DNA of 64,000 nt from Enterobacter sp. JBIWA008. Lineage in GTDB: Bacteria > Pseudomonadota > Gammaproteobacteria > Enterobacterales > Enterobacteriaceae. The stretch covers positions 3,782,001 to 3,846,000 of the forward strand of contig NZ_CP074149.1 of NCBI RefSeq assembly GCF_019968765.1, given 5' to 3'. The notes under the pieces are model-generated. The model was not told the DNA's origin. It searched no databases and saw only the letters and a list, made by a program, of their open reading frames with translations. The translations under genes were made by a program, and so were the position numbers. Below, in pieces: positions 49,445 to 59,598 of this stretch; position 1 is the first letter of the stretch; each line of letters begins with the position of its first letter.

Positions 49445-50803
49445 TTAAGCCAAATTTACAACAGAAGAACCAAAGCCTTCTGTATCGGTTGTGTGTTGGA
49501 ACCAGGCGAGCGTGCTGTGCAGCTGCACCACTTCTCCCACCACGATAAGGGCGGGCATCGGGGCGTCTTTCGCCAGGGTTGCAAGATGTTCCAGCGTGCC
49601 CGTCGCAACGTGCTGATCGACGCGCGTGCCGCGAGAAATGACGGCAACGGGCGTCGTCGCCTCGCGACCGTGCTGAATAAGCTGTTCGCTGATGTCCGCC
49701 GCCTTCATCGTGCCCATGTAAATCGCCAGCGTCTGGCGGCTCTGGGCGAGATGCGACCAGTCGAACGGCGTGTTGTCGGCCTTGTAGTGGCCGGTCACAA
49801 AGGTCACGCTCTGGGCGTAATCGCGGTGGGTGAGCGGGATACCGGCGTAGGCCGTTACCGCAGAAGCCGCCGTGATGCCGGGCACTACCTGGAACGGTAT
49901 GCCCGCTTGAGCTGCCGCCTGCAGCTCTTCGCCGCCGCGGCCAAAGATAAACGGATCGCCCCCTTTCAGGCGCACCACGGTTTTACCCGCTTTGGCGGCG
50001 TCAACCAGCATCTGGTTGGTGTCGTGCTGGGGCACCGAGTGCTCGCCAGCCCGTTTGCCAACGCAGATTTGCTCCGCGTCGCGACGGATCAGCTCGCGCA
50101 CGCCGTCGGTGACCAGATGATCGTAGAACACCACGTCCGCGTCCTGCAGCACCTGCAGGCCGCGCAGCGTCAGGAGCCCGGCATCGCCCGGCCCTGCGCC
50201 CACCAGAATGATCTCCCCGCCCGTGCTGCCGGGGTTATCCAGTTCATCCTCGAGGATTTTCTGCGCCGCCGTCTCATTACCGGCATGCATCAGGCTGGCA
50301 AAGCGGCCGCGAAACACGCGTTCCCAGAAGCGACGGCGTTCCGTCACGCTGGTCAGGCGCGTTTTCAGGTGGTTGCGCCAGAAGCTGGCTTTTTCCGCCA
50401 TGCGTCCGAGGCTGGTCGGCAGCAGCGCTTCGATTTTTTCACGCAGCACGCGCGCCAGTACCGGTGCGGTACCGCCGGAGGAGATCGCCACCAGCAGCGG
50501 CGAACGGTCAACGATCGACGGGAAGATAAACGAGCATAATGGCTGGTCGTCCACCACGTTCACCAGGCGGTAACGAGCCTGAGCGGCCTCGGAAATTCGC
50601 CGGTTCAGGTCGCGATCTTCGGTCGCCGCAATCACCAGCACTACGCTGTCGATTTGTGATTCGTCAAAATCCGCCTCTGCCACTACCCTCACCTGCGCCC
50701 CTGCGCGCTGCAGAAACGCGATTTTGCGATCGGCAATTTCACCCGTGCCAACAACCAGCACCGGCTTCTCTTTTATCGCGGCAAATAAGGGCAGATAGTC
50801 CAC
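49445..50803 (-). CDS. cysG: Siroheme synthase CysG, shortened N-terminal domain
   Basis: This trifunctional enzyme makes siroheme, the cofactor of the CysI sulfite reductase. The C-terminal methyltransferase domain ([30 protein letters not shown]) is complete. The N-terminal dehydrogenase/chelatase has the NAD loop [11 protein letters not shown] and the conserved [11 protein letters not shown] aspartate, but between GAQVRVVA and DESQIDSV it is about 20 residues shorter than in E. coli CysG or the second-type CysG of Klebsiella, as I remember them. I chose the GTG at 50803 ([13 protein letters not shown] upstream); TTG codons at 50812 and 50809 are alternatives. It heads the cysG–cysD–cysN–cysC unit, unlike E. 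coli. Confidence 0.9.
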   Translation of the reverse strand: MDYLPLFAAIKEKPVLVVGTGEIADRKIAFLQRAGAQVRVVAEADFDESQIDSVVLVIAATEDRDLNRRISEAAQARYRLVNVVDDQPLCSFIFPSIVDRSPLLVAISSGGTAPVLARVLREKIEALLPTSLGRMAEKASFWRNHLKTRLTSVTERRRFWERVFRGRFASLMHAGNETAAQKILEDELDNPGSTGGEIILVGAGPGDAGLLTLRGLQVLQDADVVFYDHLVTDGVRELIRRDAEQICVGKRAGEHSVPQHDTNQMLVDAAKAGKTVVRLKGGDPFIFGRGGEELQAAAQAGIPFQVVPGITAASAVTAYAGIPLTHRDYAQSVTFVTGHYKADNTPFDWSHLAQSRQTLAIYMGTMKAADISEQLIQHGREATTPVAVISRGTRVDQHVATGTLEHLATLAKDAPMPALIVVGEVVQLHSTLAWFQHTTDTEGFGSSVVNLA

Positions 50804-50876
50804 AAGCAACAACTCACTAACAACGAGGAATAAAGGGACTATAGGGGGCGGCTTAGATCGAATGAAATTACGAATT

Positions 50877-50903
50877 GGAATGAGTAGTTACTCAATGGAA
50901 TAA
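50877..50903 (-). promoter_or_regulatory. Candidate CysB site before cysGDNC
   Basis: On the minus strand the bases read ATTCCATTGAGTAACTACTC followed by ATTCC. The half-sites ATTCCATTG and CTCATTCC face each other around a TGAGTA/TACTCA palindrome, an arrangement like known CysB sites. It lies about 75–100 bases before the cysG start. The CysB consensus is loose, so this is a suggestion. Confidence 0.4.
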
Positions 50904-51039
50904 CGCCGTGAAAAAGCTAATACCAAAAAGTGCTTAACACGCGAAATTTCGGGCATTTAAGAGCAATTCAAATTGTGTATGGACGATCACAGTTTCATAC
51001 TAAGCGGGTTATTATTTTGCTCAGTTTTAAGGACTCACT

Positions 51040-52083
51040 ATGTTTTCCGCAACGCGCCACCGTATTGCTGCCCTGGCGCTCGGCGTTTGCTTTATCCTTC
51101 CGGCTCAGGCAAAAAATCAACCTTATGGTGAAATCGCCACTACGCAGGCGCGGCATATTGCCACAGTCTTCCCAGGCCGCATGACCGGCTCGCCTGCAGA
51201 GATGCTCTCAGCGGACTATCTTCGACAGCAGTTTGCCGACATGGGCTACCAGAGCGATATCCGGTCGTTTCACAGCCGCTACGTCTATACCTCACGAAAT
51301 AAAACGAAAAACTGGCATAACGTGACCGGCAGTACGGTTATCGCGGCGCATGAAGGTAGAGCTGCTGAACAGATTATTATTATGGCGCACCTTGATACCT
51401 ACGCCCCGATGAGTGACGCCGACACGGATAACAACCTCGGCGGGCTGACGCTGCAGGGCATGGACGACAACGCGGCGGGACTGGGCGTAATGCTCGAACT
51501 GGCCGAGCGGATGAAAGATATTCCAACCCAATATGGTATTCGTTTCGTGGCCACCAGCGGTGAAGAAGAGGGCAAACTCGGCGCTGAGAATCTCCTTAAA
51601 CGTATGAGCGCTGAGGAGAAGAAAAATACGCTGCTGGTGATCAACCTCGATAACCTGATCGTCGGCGATAAGCTTTATTTCAACAGCGGGCAGAGTACGC
51701 CGGGACCCGTGCGGAAACTGACGCGAGACCGGGCGCTGGCGATAGCCCGCAGCCATGGCGTTTTTGCCACGACCAATCCGGGCGGGAATCCTGCTTTCCC
51801 ACGCGGAACAGGCTGCTGCAACGATGGGGAAGTGTTCGATAAGGCGGGCATTCCGGTGCTGTACGTGGAAGCGACAAACTGGGCGCTGGGCAAAAAAGAT
51901 GGCTACCAGCAGCGGGCTAAATCGAAAGCCTTCCCGGACGGGACGAGCTGGCACAACGTAATGCTGGATAATCAGCAGCACATTGACAGCGCGCTGCCGC
52001 AGCGGATTGAGCACCGCAATCGTGATGTGGTGAAGGTGATGCTGCCGCTGGTGAAGGAGCTGGCGAAAGCGGGAAAAGCCTGA
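51040..52083 (+). CDS. iap: Alkaline phosphatase isozyme-conversion aminopeptidase Iap
   Basis: Iap (347 residues) is a periplasmic M28-family aminopeptidase that trims the N-terminal arginine of alkaline phosphatase. A signal peptide (about residues 1–24, ending PAQA) is followed by the zinc-ligand motifs MAHLDTYAP, GMDDNAAGLG and TSGEEEGKLGAE. It matches E. coli Iap (345). In E. coli a CRISPR-Cas locus lies directly downstream; here cysH follows after 72 bases. Confidence 0.94.
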   Translation: MFSATRHRIAALALGVCFILPAQAKNQPYGEIATTQARHIATVFPGRMTGSPAEMLSADYLRQQFADMGYQSDIRSFHSRYVYTSRNKTKNWHNVTGSTVIAAHEGRAAEQIIIMAHLDTYAPMSDADTDNNLGGLTLQGMDDNAAGLGVMLELAERMKDIPTQYGIRFVATSGEEEGKLGAENLLKRMSAEEKKNTLLVINLDNLIVGDKLYFNSGQSTPGPVRKLTRDRALAIARSHGVFATTNPGGNPAFPRGTGCCNDGEVFDKAGIPVLYVEATNWALGKKDGYQQRAKSKAFPDGTSWHNVMLDNQQHIDSALPQRIEHRNRDVVKVMLPLVKELAKAGKA

Positions 52084-52111
52084 GGTTTTTAAGCAATAGC
52101 GCGGCCTGATG

Positions 52112-52144
52112 CCCTCACCCCAACCCTCTCCCACAGGGAGAGGG
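52112..52144 (+). repeat. Intergenic hairpin repeat, copy D
   Basis: CCCTCACCCCAACCCTCTCC followed by CACAGGGAGAGGG; identical to copy B except for one base. It lies between the convergent ends of iap and cysH. Confidence 0.9.
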
Positions 52145-52155
52145 AGGATAAGGAA

Positions 52156-52890
52156 TCACCCTTCGTGCAGCCCGCACTCGCGCTTCAGCCCGAAGAATCG
52201 CGTCTCTTCTTCCGCCATTCCCGGCTCCCATTTGCGCGTGGTGTGGGTGTCGCCCACCGACAGATAGCCCTGATCCCACAGCGGATGGTACTTTAGCCCG
52301 TGTTTTTGCAAATACTGATACACCGTCCGGTTATCCCAGTCGATAATCGGCAGCACTTTAAATACCCCGCGCTGCACCGCCAGCACCGGTAAGGTCGCCC
52401 GGCTGCCGGACTGCTCGCGGCGCAGGCCCGCAAACCACGTCTGCGCATTAAGCTCTTTCAGCGCCCGGTTCATTGGCTCAACTTTGTTGATCTCATTATA
52501 TTTCTCAATGCCCTCAACGCCCTGCTCCCACAGCTTGCCGTAGCGCGCCTCCTGCCAGGCCGCGCTTTCCGTCGCGCGGTAAACTTTGAGGTTCAGCTTG
52601 AGCCTGTCCGTCAGCTCGTCAATAAACTGGTAGGTTTCCGGGAACAGGTAGCCGGTATCGGTGAGGATCACCGGAATGTCCGGACGGATCTGATTCACCA
52701 GATGCAGGCTGACCGCCGCCTGAATACCAAAGCTCGACGAGAGCACATAGTCTCCCGGCAGGTTTTCCAGCGCCCACGCCACGCGCCCTTCGGCGTCCAG
52801 CTTTTCAAGGTGGGCATTGGTTTCTGCCAGCGCCAGAATGCGTTCGACTTTTGGCAGGTCATTAAGGGCGTTTAGATCGAGTACGGACAT
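52156..52890 (-). CDS. cysH: PAPS reductase CysH
   Basis: CysH (244 residues, E. coli length) reduces PAPS to sulfite with thioredoxin. The PAPS-binding [13 protein letters not shown] loop (about residues 51–63) and the C-terminal catalytic cysteine in RECGLHEG are present. It follows cysI by 15 bases in the cysJIH operon. Confidence 0.97.
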   Translation of the reverse strand: MSVLDLNALNDLPKVERILALAETNAHLEKLDAEGRVAWALENLPGDYVLSSSFGIQAAVSLHLVNQIRPDIPVILTDTGYLFPETYQFIDELTDRLKLNLKVYRATESAAWQEARYGKLWEQGVEGIEKYNEINKVEPMNRALKELNAQTWFAGLRREQSGSRATLPVLAVQRGVFKVLPIIDWDNRTVYQYLQKHGLKYHPLWDQGYLSVGDTHTTRKWEPGMAEEETRFFGLKRECGLHEG

Positions 52891-52905
52891 AATTACCTCT
52901 CGTGG

Positions 52906-54618
52906 TTACTCCCAGAAATCCCTTGCGGGATCGAGCACCGGGCGAATGATGCCCGCACGCACCGTAAAGTCGCCGAAGCCTTCACCCGCTTCGCGCTCTT
53001 TCGCCCAGCGCCCGACAAGCTCGTCGATGGAATCAAGAATTTCCGGTTCCGTAATATTTTCACGGTACATACGCGGAATGCGCGTCCCCATACGGTTGCC
53101 GCCAAGGTGCACGTTGTAACGGCCCGGCGCTTTGCCTACCAGACCCAGCTCGGCTAGCATCGCGCGACCGCAGCCGTTCGGGCAGCCGGTGACGCGCATA
53201 ACAATATGCTCGTCCGGAATACCGTGTTTTTCCAGAATCGCTTCTACCTTGTCAGTGAATGACGGCAGGAAACGTTCCGCTTCGGCCATCGCCAGCGGAC
53301 AGGTCGGGAACGACACGCAGGCCATCGAGTTTTCACGCTGCGGCTTAACCGCATCCATTAACCCGTGATCGCGCGCCAGCTTCTCGATCTTCGCCTTCTG
53401 GCTCTCCGGCACGCCGGCAATAATCAGGTTCTGGTTAGCGGTAATGCGGAACTCGCCTTTATGGATCTTAGCAATTTCCAGCAGACCGGTTTTCAGCGGA
53501 CGGCCCGGATAATCCAGAATACGGCCGTTTTCGATAAACAGCGTCAGGTGCCATTTATTGTCGATACCTTTCACCCAGCCAATACGATCGCCGCGACCGG
53601 TGAATTCGTAAGGGCGGATCGGCTCAAATTTGATCCCCGCCCGACGCTCTACTTCCTCTTTGAACGTCTCCACGCCCACGCGCTCCAGGGTGTATTTGGT
53701 TTTCGCGTTTTTACGATCGGTGCGGTTGCCCCAGTCGCGCTGGGTGGTTACTACCGCTTCCGCCACGGCCAGCGTGTGCTCCAGCGGCAGGAAGCCGAAC
53801 TCGCTCGCTGTGCGGGCGTAAGTTTTCTTGTTGCCGTGCTCAATGGACAGGCCGCCGCCCACCAGCAGGTTAAAGCCAATCAGCTTGCCGTTTTCGGCAA
53901 TCGCCACGAAGTTCATGTCGTTGGCGTGCAGATCGATATCGTTCTGCGGTGGGATCACGACCGTGGTTTTAAACTTACGCGGCAGATAGGTCTGGCCGAG
54001 GATCGGTTCTTCATCCGTGGTCGCGACTTTTTCCTGATCGAGCCAAATCTCCGCATAGGCGCGCGTGCGCGGCAGCAGGTGCTCAGAGATCTTCTTCGCC
54101 CACTCATAGGCTTCGGCGTGCAGCTCGGACTCATACGGGTTCGAGGTGCAAAGCACGTTACGGTTCATGTCGTTGGCGGTCGCCAGCGCGTCCAGCCCGA
54201 CGGAGTGCAGCATCTGATGCACCGGCTTGACGTTCTTCTTCAGAATGCCGTGGAACTGGAAGGTCTGACGGTTGGTCAGGCGGATGCTGCCGTAGATCGT
54301 GTTTTCACCCGCAAACTTGTCGATGGCCTGCCACTGTTTGGTGGTGATCACCCCGCCCGGCAGACGGCAGCGCAGCAGCATCGCATGACGCGGCTCCAGC
54401 TTCTGTTCAGCACGCTCGGCGCGGATATCGCGATCGTCCTGCTGGTACATACCGTGGAAGCGGATCAGCAGGAAGTTGTCGCCTTTGAAACCGCCGGTGA
54501 GACCGTCATTCAGATCTTCAGCAATGGTGCCGCGCAGATAGTTGCTTTCCAGCTTCATGCGCTCGGCGTCTGTCAGTTTACCTTCGACCACCAGTGGCCC
54601 TGGATGTTTTTCGCTCAT
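52906..54618 (-). CDS. cysI: Sulfite reductase hemoprotein subunit CysI
   Basis: CysI (570 residues, E. coli length) reduces sulfite to sulfide on siroheme and a [4Fe-4S] cluster. The cluster ligands are in [10 protein letters not shown] and TGCPNGCGR (about residues 434–483). Siroheme-binding arginines and lysines are in GGVITTKQW and RLTNRQTFQ. It overlaps the cysJ stop by one base. Confidence 0.97.
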   Translation of the reverse strand: MSEKHPGPLVVEGKLTDAERMKLESNYLRGTIAEDLNDGLTGGFKGDNFLLIRFHGMYQQDDRDIRAERAEQKLEPRHAMLLRCRLPGGVITTKQWQAIDKFAGENTIYGSIRLTNRQTFQFHGILKKNVKPVHQMLHSVGLDALATANDMNRNVLCTSNPYESELHAEAYEWAKKISEHLLPRTRAYAEIWLDQEKVATTDEEPILGQTYLPRKFKTTVVIPPQNDIDLHANDMNFVAIAENGKLIGFNLLVGGGLSIEHGNKKTYARTASEFGFLPLEHTLAVAEAVVTTQRDWGNRTDRKNAKTKYTLERVGVETFKEEVERRAGIKFEPIRPYEFTGRGDRIGWVKGIDNKWHLTLFIENGRILDYPGRPLKTGLLEIAKIHKGEFRITANQNLIIAGVPESQKAKIEKLARDHGLMDAVKPQRENSMACVSFPTCPLAMAEAERFLPSFTDKVEAILEKHGIPDEHIVMRVTGCPNGCGRAMLAELGLVGKAPGRYNVHLGGNRMGTRIPRMYRENITEPEILDSIDELVGRWAKEREAGEGFGDFTVRAGIIRPVLDPARDFWE

Positions 54619-56423
54619 TAGTAGACATCTCGCTGATAACGGCGCTCAACGCGCAGCTCACTTAAAAATTCATCCGCCGTTTCGGCATCCATACCGCCGA
54701 ACTCGGCAATCACTTCCAGCAGTGCCTGCTCAACGTCTTTCGCCATGCGATTGGCGTCGCCGCAGACATAAATGTGTGCACCGTCATTGATCCAGCGCCA
54801 CAGCTCTGCGCCCTGTTCGCGCAGTTTGTCTTGTACGTATACTTTTTCTTTCTGGTCGCGGGACCAGGCCAGATCGATGCGGGTCAGCACGCCTTCTTTC
54901 ACATAGCGCTGCCACTCAACCTGGTAGAGGAAATCTTCGGTAAAGTGCGGGTTACCGAAGAACAGCCAGTTTTTACCCGGCGCTTCATCTGCCGCGCGCT
55001 GCTGCATGAAGGCGCGGAAAGGCGCAATGCCGGTGCCTGGGCCAATCATGATGACCGGCGTTTCCGGGTTCGCTGGCAGGCGGAAGTTGTCGTTGTGCTC
55101 GATAAAGACGCGCACTTCGCCCTCTTCTTCCACACGGTCCGCCAGGAAGCTCGACGCCCCACCCGCGCGGGCGCGGCCTTCGATGTCGTAGCGCACCACG
55201 CCGACGGTAACATGCACTTCACTCTCCACTTCGGCCTGCGAAGAGGCGATGGAGTACAGGCGCGGCGTCAGCGGACGCAGCAGGCCGATCAGCGCATCGG
55301 CATCCAGCTGAGCCGGAGAGAAACGCACCATATCGACAATCGGCGTCGTCGCCGCGTAATGCTGCAGCTTCGCCTTGTCGCCCACCAGCGGCAGCAGGGA
55401 TTCGCTGCGCGTTAAGGTGGCATAATTTTCGACGATATTCGGGGTGTTCACCGTCAGCTCAAAATGCCACTGCAGCGCTTCAGAAAGTGACAGCGTTTTG
55501 CCGTCAACGGTGACAGGCTCGTCGCCTTTGAGCCACAGCAGCTCAACCAGCTCTTTTACCAGCGCCGGATCGTTCTGATACCAGATACCGAGCGCATCGC
55601 CCGGCTGATAGCGCAGGCCAGAGTCGCCGAGATCGATCTCGATATGACGCACGTCTTTTTCCGAGTCGCGTCCGGTAATTTTCTGGTTCACCGACAGGCT
55701 CGCCGTCAGCGGCGCCTCTTTGGTGTACGGGCTGGTGTGAATGTCGTTGACGGCACCCGTCGCGGTGAACGCGGCCTGCGCCGACGTCTCTTTCGGCACG
55801 CGCGCTTTTAGCACTTCAACGATGCGGGCGCGCCATTCGGCGGCGGCGGTCTGGTATTCGACATCCGCGTCAACGCGGTCCAGCAGGCGCTCCGCGCCCA
55901 GCTCCGCCAGCCTGCTGTCGAAGTCTTTACCGGACTGGCAGAAGAATTCATAGGAGGTATCGCCCAGGCCAAAGACGGCAAACGCCGTGCCGTCCAGCTT
56001 CGGCGCTTTTTTCGAGAACAGGAACTTATGCAGCGCCACCGCTTCTTCAGCGGGTTCACCTTCACCCTGGGTAGAGGCGACAACCACCAGCAGTTTTTCT
56101 GACGCGATTTGCTTAAATTTATAATCCCCGGCGTTGACCAGGTTCACGTTCAGTTTGGCGGCCAACAGGTCGTCACGCAGCGCCTCGGCAACGCGGCGCG
56201 CATTGCCCGTCTGCGAGGCCGAAATCAGGGTAATGGCCGGAATTTCAACCGCCGTTACCGGTGCACCCGCCACAGCGCCAGGCTGCTGATTGAGCATTCC
56301 CCAGAAATAACCGGAGACCCAGGCAAGCTGAGTGGGAGAAAAATCAGAGGTGGCAGCCTGAAGGCGCGCCAGTTGCTCCGGGTTCAGGGGAAGCAAATTT
56401 GAAGGTGGGGCCTGTGTTGTCAT
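54618..56423 (-). CDS. cysJ: Sulfite reductase flavoprotein subunit CysJ
   Basis: CysJ (601 residues) transfers electrons from NADPH through FAD and FMN to CysI. Domains in order: flavodoxin-like FMN domain (about 65–200, [13 protein letters not shown]), FAD domain ([11 protein letters not shown] near 390) and NADPH domain ([18 protein letters not shown] near 460). It is first in the cysJIH operon and is two residues longer than the E. coli protein. Confidence 0.97.
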   Translation of the reverse strand: MTTQAPPSNLLPLNPEQLARLQAATSDFSPTQLAWVSGYFWGMLNQQPGAVAGAPVTAVEIPAITLISASQTGNARRVAEALRDDLLAAKLNVNLVNAGDYKFKQIASEKLLVVVASTQGEGEPAEEAVALHKFLFSKKAPKLDGTAFAVFGLGDTSYEFFCQSGKDFDSRLAELGAERLLDRVDADVEYQTAAAEWRARIVEVLKARVPKETSAQAAFTATGAVNDIHTSPYTKEAPLTASLSVNQKITGRDSEKDVRHIEIDLGDSGLRYQPGDALGIWYQNDPALVKELVELLWLKGDEPVTVDGKTLSLSEALQWHFELTVNTPNIVENYATLTRSESLLPLVGDKAKLQHYAATTPIVDMVRFSPAQLDADALIGLLRPLTPRLYSIASSQAEVESEVHVTVGVVRYDIEGRARAGGASSFLADRVEEEGEVRVFIEHNDNFRLPANPETPVIMIGPGTGIAPFRAFMQQRAADEAPGKNWLFFGNPHFTEDFLYQVEWQRYVKEGVLTRIDLAWSRDQKEKVYVQDKLREQGAELWRWINDGAHIYVCGDANRMAKDVEQALLEVIAEFGGMDAETADEFLSELRVERRYQRDVY

Positions 56424-56636
56424 GCGTCGTTATGTTCCAGTAGCCAAGCGGACTTTAAGCGAATAAATCCAAACTGAAGATAAGGTTAACGGCGAGGATA
56501 ATAACAATTAAAGAAGGGATGGAAATAATAAATAACCAAATGGACTAACCTGTTTTACTTATCGTTCTTAACAGTAAAAGCGATTAATCAACTCGTTGAA
56601 ATATAATATGAAAATCAACAAAAACTGGACGTTTAG

Positions 56637-56666
56637 CGGCTCAGTACCTATTGAGCCGTTTTAGTT
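56637..56666 (+). terminator. Terminator-like hairpin in the queD leader
   Basis: CGGCTCA – GTACCTAT – TGAGCCG followed by TTTTAGTT: a 7-bp stem with a short T-run. No gene ends here on the plus strand, so it is either an attenuator of queD or the end of a short transcript beginning near 56614. Confidence 0.6.
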
Positions 56667-56694
56667 AATGCTAAAAATTGTGCTTTCCGGTACT

Positions 56695-56715
56695 ATGCGG
56701 CGGTTTTTTCCGCAT
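56695..56715 (+). promoter_or_regulatory. Second small hairpin before queD
   Basis: ATGCGG – CGGTTTTTT – CCGCAT is a 6-bp perfect stem ending 14 bases before the queD start codon, next to its ribosome-binding site GAGAG. It could modulate translation. It does not look like a known preQ1 riboswitch. Confidence 0.4.
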
Positions 56716-56729
56716 TACTGAGAGCGATC

Positions 56730-57092
56730 ATGTCCACCACACTGTTTAAAGATTTCACCTTCGAAGCCGCCCACCACCTTCCGCATGTCCCTGAAGGGCA
56801 TAAATGCGGCCGTCTGCACGGGCATTCGTTCATGGTGCGTCTTGAGATCACCGGTGAAGTTGATCCGCATACCGGTTGGATCATGGATTTTGCCGAGCTG
56901 AAGGCGGCGTTTAAGCCGACCTACGATCGTCTGGATCACTACTACCTGAATGATATCCCGGGCCTTGAAAACCCGACCAGCGAAGTGCTGGCGAAATGGA
57001 TTTGGGATCAGATGAAGCCGCTGGTGCCGCTGCTGAGCGCGGTGATGATCAAAGAGACCTGCACCGCGGGCTGCGTCTATCGCGGGGAGTGA
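56730..57092 (+). CDS. queD: 6-carboxytetrahydropterin synthase QueD
   Basis: QueD (120 residues) makes 6-carboxy-tetrahydropterin from dihydroneopterin triphosphate, the second step to queuosine. Zinc histidines and catalytic cysteine are in [20 protein letters not shown] (residues 13–33). Its last 16 bases overlap the end of the AraC-type gene on the opposite strand. queE, the next enzyme of the pathway, lies 5 kb downstream on the minus strand. Confidence 0.96.
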   Translation: MSTTLFKDFTFEAAHHLPHVPEGHKCGRLHGHSFMVRLEITGEVDPHTGWIMDFAELKAAFKPTYDRLDHYYLNDIPGLENPTSEVLAKWIWDQMKPLVPLLSAVMIKETCTAGCVYRGE

Positions 57093-59428
57093 TTCTCCTC
57101 TTCCTCACGCACGTTTAGCGGCGTGAACTCATAGAGCACAAGCGCGTTACTTTCCAGCGATTCTGTAATTTGCCAGCCGTCATAAAGCCGTTCATCGCGT
57201 AAGGAAAGCGTTGGGCGCGCTTTGTGCGCAATCCAGCGCCACATCTCCTCATCAGGCCCGCTGTCGCTGTGCACTTCTTCCAGCAACGGATAGAGCGCAC
57301 CGTTGTGCCGATCGAACAAATGGCTCTTAATGCGCCAGTGGCCGCGCACTCCTTGCAGCTCAATGTGATACTGCTGGCGAAAACGCTGAATAAAAGCCTC
57401 CTCGCTCGAGAGCAGAGGATTGAAGACCACCACGTTACGCAACAGCAGCTGATATCGCCCCTGATGGCGGAGCAGCAGCACGCTCTTGTCGTTAACGAGC
57501 ACCTCTCCCCGCAGACGCTGCCACAGCCAGAGTACCCAATAGATGGGCCGTGGAAGGCCGTGATTATATTGAAGCGCAAGGCTCGATGTATCGAGGGTGT
57601 TGTTCGCCCTCGCCTCCCCCTGTAAACCAGAATTCAGCCAGAATCCCGCCAGCCATACCTGTTCTGAAAGCCCGAGCAGATTCTGCATCAACAGCGCACC
57701 GCGAAAAAACCAGCCGTTGGTCGCCCGCGTATTCCCGGTAAGAGTATTCCACGAAAGTAACCATATCGGTAGCGTCAGCTGCCGCTGGCGAAGGGCGGCG
57801 AGGATCTGGCGGACCTTTAGCACGGGGTAATTTTCAGACGAGGAAAGATGCACGGGATCCAGCTGCGCCAGATCGAGCAGCTCGTTGGCATCTGCCTGAC
57901 ACGCGAGGAAATCAGCCTCGTCCAGAATGGACGAACGGAACAGCGCGTCACCGCTCAGCTCGCTTCCAACAGGGGAGAAGCGATGACACACCCCCAGTTT
58001 TGCCTGTGGAAGGTAGGCCCTCAGCGCCGCCCGCTGCGCCCGCCAGGCGTGCTCCTGGGTTTCCGCGTTTGCCTGGGGAGACCAGTGCATGACGACGTGC
58101 CAGCCAGCGGTAATGTCGGGCAAAAATCGGTTAACCGACAGCTGCAAAAAACGCGTCAGGAGATCGCATCGGGTAGTGACCCCCGTATGCAGCAGGACCG
58201 TCCAGCCTTTTTTCGCCACCCAGGTAAACAGTTGCTGCAGATGATACCAACAGGCGTAGCCCGCCATTTGGGGATCGTCCCATCCCGTGGCGAACAGACG
58301 GCTGCTGAGAAAAGGTTCGGCGATATCAATACCCTCAATCGGGATCGCCTCGTGTAGCGTCTCCAGATGCCGACGAACATCCTCCCGCAGCAAATCGTCG
58401 AGCTCGCGCACGGTGATGACCAGCCGCGTGCGGCGCAGCGCGGAAGAGAGCGGATAAAGCTGCTGCACATCCAGTATCCGTTCCTGACACGGGGTGTGGG
58501 TCAGCAGCGGCGTGGGTTCCCAACCGCGGGTCTCAGCGTCGTTAAGCAGGCTAAATAACGTATCCACCGCAACAGGGAAACGCTGTTCACCCACGGTCGT
58601 GCGCGGGCGGGGCGCAACGGGGGGATGACGCCTGGCCTTACGAAACTCACCCGGAGACATATTGTGATAGCGCTGGAAACTATCGGTCATCATACGTGTG
58701 CTGGCAAATCCGTTCTCCAGCGCAATCTGATGCAGAGGACGGCTGGTGAGACGCAGGGCGTCAGCCGCTTTTTCCAGCCGCAGGGCGGTGATGTACTGCA
58801 TAAAACTGACTCCCGTCTCTTTTCGAAAGAGACGGGAGAGCCACGCTTCTGAGACGAACTCACTCTCTGCGATTTCGGCCAGCGTAATGCGGCGGGTGTA
58901 GCTGGCGTCGATCCGCTCCAGGACACGGGCGATGCGCTTGCTTACGTTCGCGTGCTGGTGCCGGGGTTTCTGGCGGGTGGGCTGCTGAAAGCGACCAATC
59001 AGCAGCAACAGGATCTCGCTCAGCCAGCGATTCGCCTCCAGCCGGTAGCGGTGCGGATCGTTGACCAACGTCACCACCAGCAACTGACGCAGCAGGTGCC
59101 GAAGCTCGTCACACAGCGGCCAGCGCCCGCCCGACTCCTCCGGAACCGCATAATCATGGGCAAAAAAATCGTTGTATAGCTGGATCACCCAGCGTCCGGA
59201 GAGAACGACACGCAGAATCACATTCGCGTTCTGGCTGATAAGCCTCCATCGCTGATGGCGGTTTATCACTGCAAGGCCATTTGTCGGAACCCTTTCTTGT
59301 CCCACCTCGGTTTGCAGTTCAGCTTGCCCTTCCAGGACCCACAGTATCGTCAGCGAATCGCCTTCATCCTGCGCGAACAGGCGAATGTCCTCAACGGCTA
59401 TCGCAAACTCATTTCCACGATGTTCCAT
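57077..59428 (-). CDS. Large AraC-family regulator with long C-terminal domain
   Basis: This protein has 783 residues, well above the usual 300 for AraC regulators. An N-terminal cupin-like sensor (about 1–130) is followed by an AraC helix-turn-helix pair (about 160–265: [20 protein letters not shown] and [20 protein letters not shown]) and then about 500 residues with aromatic, acid-rich stretches, perhaps a glycosidase-like (GH39-type) sensor; this last point is tentative. I chose ATG 59428 (MEHRG) because GGAGGGG stands upstream; the frame extends 61 codons further. It is divergent from an amidohydrolase/MFS pair, which it probably controls. Its 3' end overlaps queD. Confidence 0.82.
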   Translation of the reverse strand: MEHRGNEFAIAVEDIRLFAQDEGDSLTILWVLEGQAELQTEVGQERVPTNGLAVINRHQRWRLISQNANVILRVVLSGRWVIQLYNDFFAHDYAVPEESGGRWPLCDELRHLLRQLLVVTLVNDPHRYRLEANRWLSEILLLLIGRFQQPTRQKPRHQHANVSKRIARVLERIDASYTRRITLAEIAESEFVSEAWLSRLFRKETGVSFMQYITALRLEKAADALRLTSRPLHQIALENGFASTRMMTDSFQRYHNMSPGEFRKARRHPPVAPRPRTTVGEQRFPVAVDTLFSLLNDAETRGWEPTPLLTHTPCQERILDVQQLYPLSSALRRTRLVITVRELDDLLREDVRRHLETLHEAIPIEGIDIAEPFLSSRLFATGWDDPQMAGYACWYHLQQLFTWVAKKGWTVLLHTGVTTRCDLLTRFLQLSVNRFLPDITAGWHVVMHWSPQANAETQEHAWRAQRAALRAYLPQAKLGVCHRFSPVGSELSGDALFRSSILDEADFLACQADANELLDLAQLDPVHLSSSENYPVLKVRQILAALRQRQLTLPIWLLSWNTLTGNTRATNGWFFRGALLMQNLLGLSEQVWLAGFWLNSGLQGEARANNTLDTSSLALQYNHGLPRPIYWVLWLWQRLRGEVLVNDKSVLLLRHQGRYQLLLRNVVVFNPLLSSEEAFIQRFRQQYHIELQGVRGHWRIKSHLFDRHNGALYPLLEEVHSDSGPDEEMWRWIAHKARPTLSLRDERLYDGWQITESLESNALVLYEFTPLNVREEEENHSPR

Positions 59429-59443
59429 TCGCCCCTCCGCGAA

Positions 59444-59471
59444 GACAAAAAATGACGCACTCATTTTTGTC
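59444..59471. promoter_or_regulatory. Inverted repeat between regulator and amidohydrolase
   Basis: GACAAAAAATGA – CGCAC – TCATTTTTGTC is an inverted repeat of 11–12 bases with one extra A in the left arm. It lies 16 bases upstream of the AraC gene start and 128 before the amidohydrolase. It may be an operator for this divergent pair. Confidence 0.45.
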
Positions 59472-59598
59472 ATAACTGAATCGTATGAAAAACAATCAGA
59501 AAAAAGGCGTCGATTTACAACAAAAAAGGGCATTTTCCGGCAATGCGATCGACATAAACTCGAAACTAACACCATTTGGCAGGAAAAGGATAACAAAA

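Larger units (their letters stand above)
56424..56729. other. Divergent cysJ–queD regulatory region
   Basis: This 306-base gap holds the divergent promoters of cysJIH (minus) and queD (plus). The cysJ-proximal half is AT-rich (runs such as TTATTTATTATTTCC on the minus strand), as expected for a CysB-controlled promoter, but I cannot place the CysB sites exactly. A TATAAT at 56602–56607 could be the −10 of a plus-strand transcript that would start about 115 bases before queD and include both hairpins listed separately. Confidence 0.5.

Noticed and set aside
48032..50539. Plus-strand open frame of 835 codons
   Set aside because: It lies antisense to cysN, cysD and cysG, which are certain. Long antisense frames are common in GC-rich genes.
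52084..52155. Possible CRISPR array after iap
   Set aside because: Only one hairpin repeat copy is present, with no spacer-repeat periodicity and no cas gene.
56695..56715. preQ1 riboswitch before queD
   Set aside because: The loop and the downstream A-rich tail typical of the small preQ1 fold are not visible; listed as a plain hairpin.
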